Program-made: the position numbers and the translations under genes
Source: Flagellimonas aequoris
Lineage (GTDB): Bacteria > Bacteroidota > Bacteroidia > Flavobacteriales > Flavobacteriaceae
Assembly (NCBI RefSeq): GCF_003584165.1
Contig: NZ_QXFJ01000023.1
Coordinates: 186,001-250,000, forward strand
Direction of reading: 5' to 3'
Length of the DNA stretch: 64,000 nucleotides
The notes under the pieces: generated by a model
What the model saw: the letters and a program-made list of their open reading frames with translations, nothing else
Databases searched by the model: none
What the model was told of the DNA's origin: nothing
Shown here: positions 62,898-64,000 of the stretch, piece after piece
Layout of the letters: every line of letters starts with the position of its first letter
Position numbering within the stretch: the stretch's first letter is position 1

Positions 62898-64000
62898 AAC
62901 CCAAAACCGAGCTGAAAAGCAAATCGCATACCATCCGAGCTGTTGAAAAGTCCGAAATTGGCTGTCAGTATATCAGCCCCATTCAAGAAAAATCCGCCTC
63001 CATATGAATTATGCCATTTGTCCGATGAATCCCCTGGAAACCATACACGTCCATAATCGAAACCTCCATAGATACCCGGGGTTACCGGTAACACTCCAGT
63101 ACGTCTTCCCCTGAAACTATATCGCAGGTCCGTATTTTGGTAAAAGGCCCTTTTTCCAGTAAAGCGTTGGTACCTATACCCTCTTAATCCGTTATTGCCT
63201 CCAATGGAAGCCGCTTGGTAAAATTCATAATCATCCCCTATGGTAAAGTGTCCCTTTGCCTTGGTGGCAAGCACCAGCCTGCCGTTCGCAAGTAATTTAT
63301 GATCCATCGAAAAACTGGGGATGATATACCCAAAAGATCTTCCCGATTGTTCCACATTGGTCTTAAACCCTCCGTGCAGGGCAAAGCCCATTCCCAAGGT
63401 TGGAAATGCCTCGTTATCCGTATTGGTGTAGCTGTATTCCCCATCCACACCCAAAAAACTCTGGTGGCTCTCTTCGCCATTTTCCAGATAAAACAGATTG
63501 ATGAACCTATCCTGTGTTTCCTCCACCTCAATACTTTCATATGACGCACCTATCCTGACCTTAGAACCCAAATAGCCTCTCCAAATAAAGGATGGGGCAA
63601 GACTAATAGTCCTCATCCGTACCCTATTGTAGTCGAGTCCCAAAGGCTCCTCATCATCATTATTGACCGTTTCATTGCCAAAACCGAAGAAATTGAGGGT
63701 AAAATTGGGACTGGTGAACCTCGCTTTTAACTCAAGGTTCACATCATTGAAAACATGGGCAAATTCTCCCTTGTACCCAAAATCAAAACCATTGGTGGCA
63801 AAGTAATATGCAGCATTGAACACATGTTGCTGCGTAAATGGGTTTTGTCTAAATCCGTTGAAGGTATACGTATCGGTTAGGCCAATCCTAAAACCATCAT
63901 CAGGGTTGAACCCCAATGTTGGTAAAATTTGATTGTTACTGGACTTGATCTTTAAAAATTGATAGGTATTGGTATCGTAGTCATTGATCAGATTCGTTTT
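62894..64000 (-). CDS. BamA/TamA-type outer-membrane barrel domain (5' part beyond window)
   Basis: The frame stays open to base 64000, so only the C-terminal 369 or so residues are seen. They are almost wholly beta strands with loops. LGFNPDDGFRIGLTDTYTF, the block GLRGYRYQRFTGKRAFYQNTD, the GYRYQRFTG-type (VRGF-like) motif and a C-terminal aromatic LGFGF are features of Omp85 surface-antigen barrels. In Flavobacteriaceae such a barrel is often fused to a metallophosphoesterase, which could lie outside the window. Convergent with the propeller lipoprotein. Confidence 0.8.
   Translation of the reverse strand, partial: KTNLINDYDTNTYQFLKIKSSNNQILPTLGFNPDDGFRIGLTDTYTFNGFRQNPFTQQHVFNAAYYFATNGFDFGYKGEFAHVFNDVNLELKARFTSPNFTLNFFGFGNETVNNDDEEPLGLDYNRVRMRTISLAPSFIWRGYLGSKVRIGASYESIEVEETQDRFINLFYLENGEESHQSFLGVDGEYSYTNTDNEAFPTLGMGFALHGGFKTNVEQSGRSFGYIIPSFSMDHKLLANGRLVLATKAKGHFTIGDDYEFYQAASIGGNNGLRGYRYQRFTGKRAFYQNTDLRYSFRGRRTGVLPVTPGIYGGFDYGRVWFPGDSSDKWHNSYGGGFFLNGADILTANFGLFNSSDGMRFAFQLGFGF

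Overview
The window looks like a chromosomal segment of a marine Flavobacteriaceae bacterium; Muricauda/Allomuricauda-type is my impression, not a proof. Supporting signs are a SusC/SusD pair, DUF5916 and DUF2975 proteins, a mevalonate-pathway block, the N-acetylated-ornithine type of carbamoyltransferase in an arg operon, many lipoproteins with short lipoboxes, scarce Shine-Dalgarno sites, and promoter boxes of the Bacteroidetes type (TTG/TTTG, about 17-20 bases, TAnnTTTG). No rRNA, tRNA, CRISPR array, insertion sequence or prophage was recognised.

Layout. 1-3.8 kb: the 3' end of an arsenite methyltransferase (arsM), a periplasmic amidase with an upstream paralogue that has lost its catalytic residues, and a GH113-like lipoprotein. 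3.9-10.6 kb: an FAD oxidoreductase, a membrane polyferredoxin, two GT2 glycosyltransferases and a GT-C mannosyltransferase-like protein. 10.6-20.7 kb: a complete arginine operon (GNAT/argA-like, argG, argC, proC, argD, argF', an unexpected SDR, argB, argE, a 52-aa ORF, argH). It is preceded by a 26-codon leader ORF ending in Arg-Arg-Arg-Pro, a probable attenuator. 20.7-28.9 kb: ordinary genes (M1 aminopeptidase, DUF5916 protein, DUF2975 plus HTH pair) mixed with AT-rich orphan ORFs, palindromic repeats and a remnant of a pseudouridine synthase gene.

28.9-39.4 kb: rluB-like gene, UbiA prenyltransferase, mevalonate kinase-like GHMP kinase and diphosphomevalonate decarboxylase on the minus strand, then TspO, DUF1697, glpK-glpF, an HI0933/BaiN-like flavoprotein, a glycerophosphodiester phosphodiesterase and a small membrane protein. 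39.5-49.8 kb: a maltose/starch-type locus. GH13, GH65 and a LacI regulator lie on the minus strand, divergent from susC-susD, with a LacI-type operator and a promoter in the divergent gap and a perfect terminator after susD.

49.9-62.9 kb is the most unusual part. Six tightly packed genes follow the terminator: three paralogous lipoproteins of about 1,080-1,115 aa (FG-GAP/VCBS repeats around an ASPIC/UnbV-like core), a vanadium-haloperoxidase/PAP2-family lipoprotein, a membrane-anchored SRPBCC/GyrI-like protein and a propeller-like lipoprotein. All six seem to act outside the cytoplasm. The window closes inside an outer-membrane BamA-type barrel gene on the minus strand.
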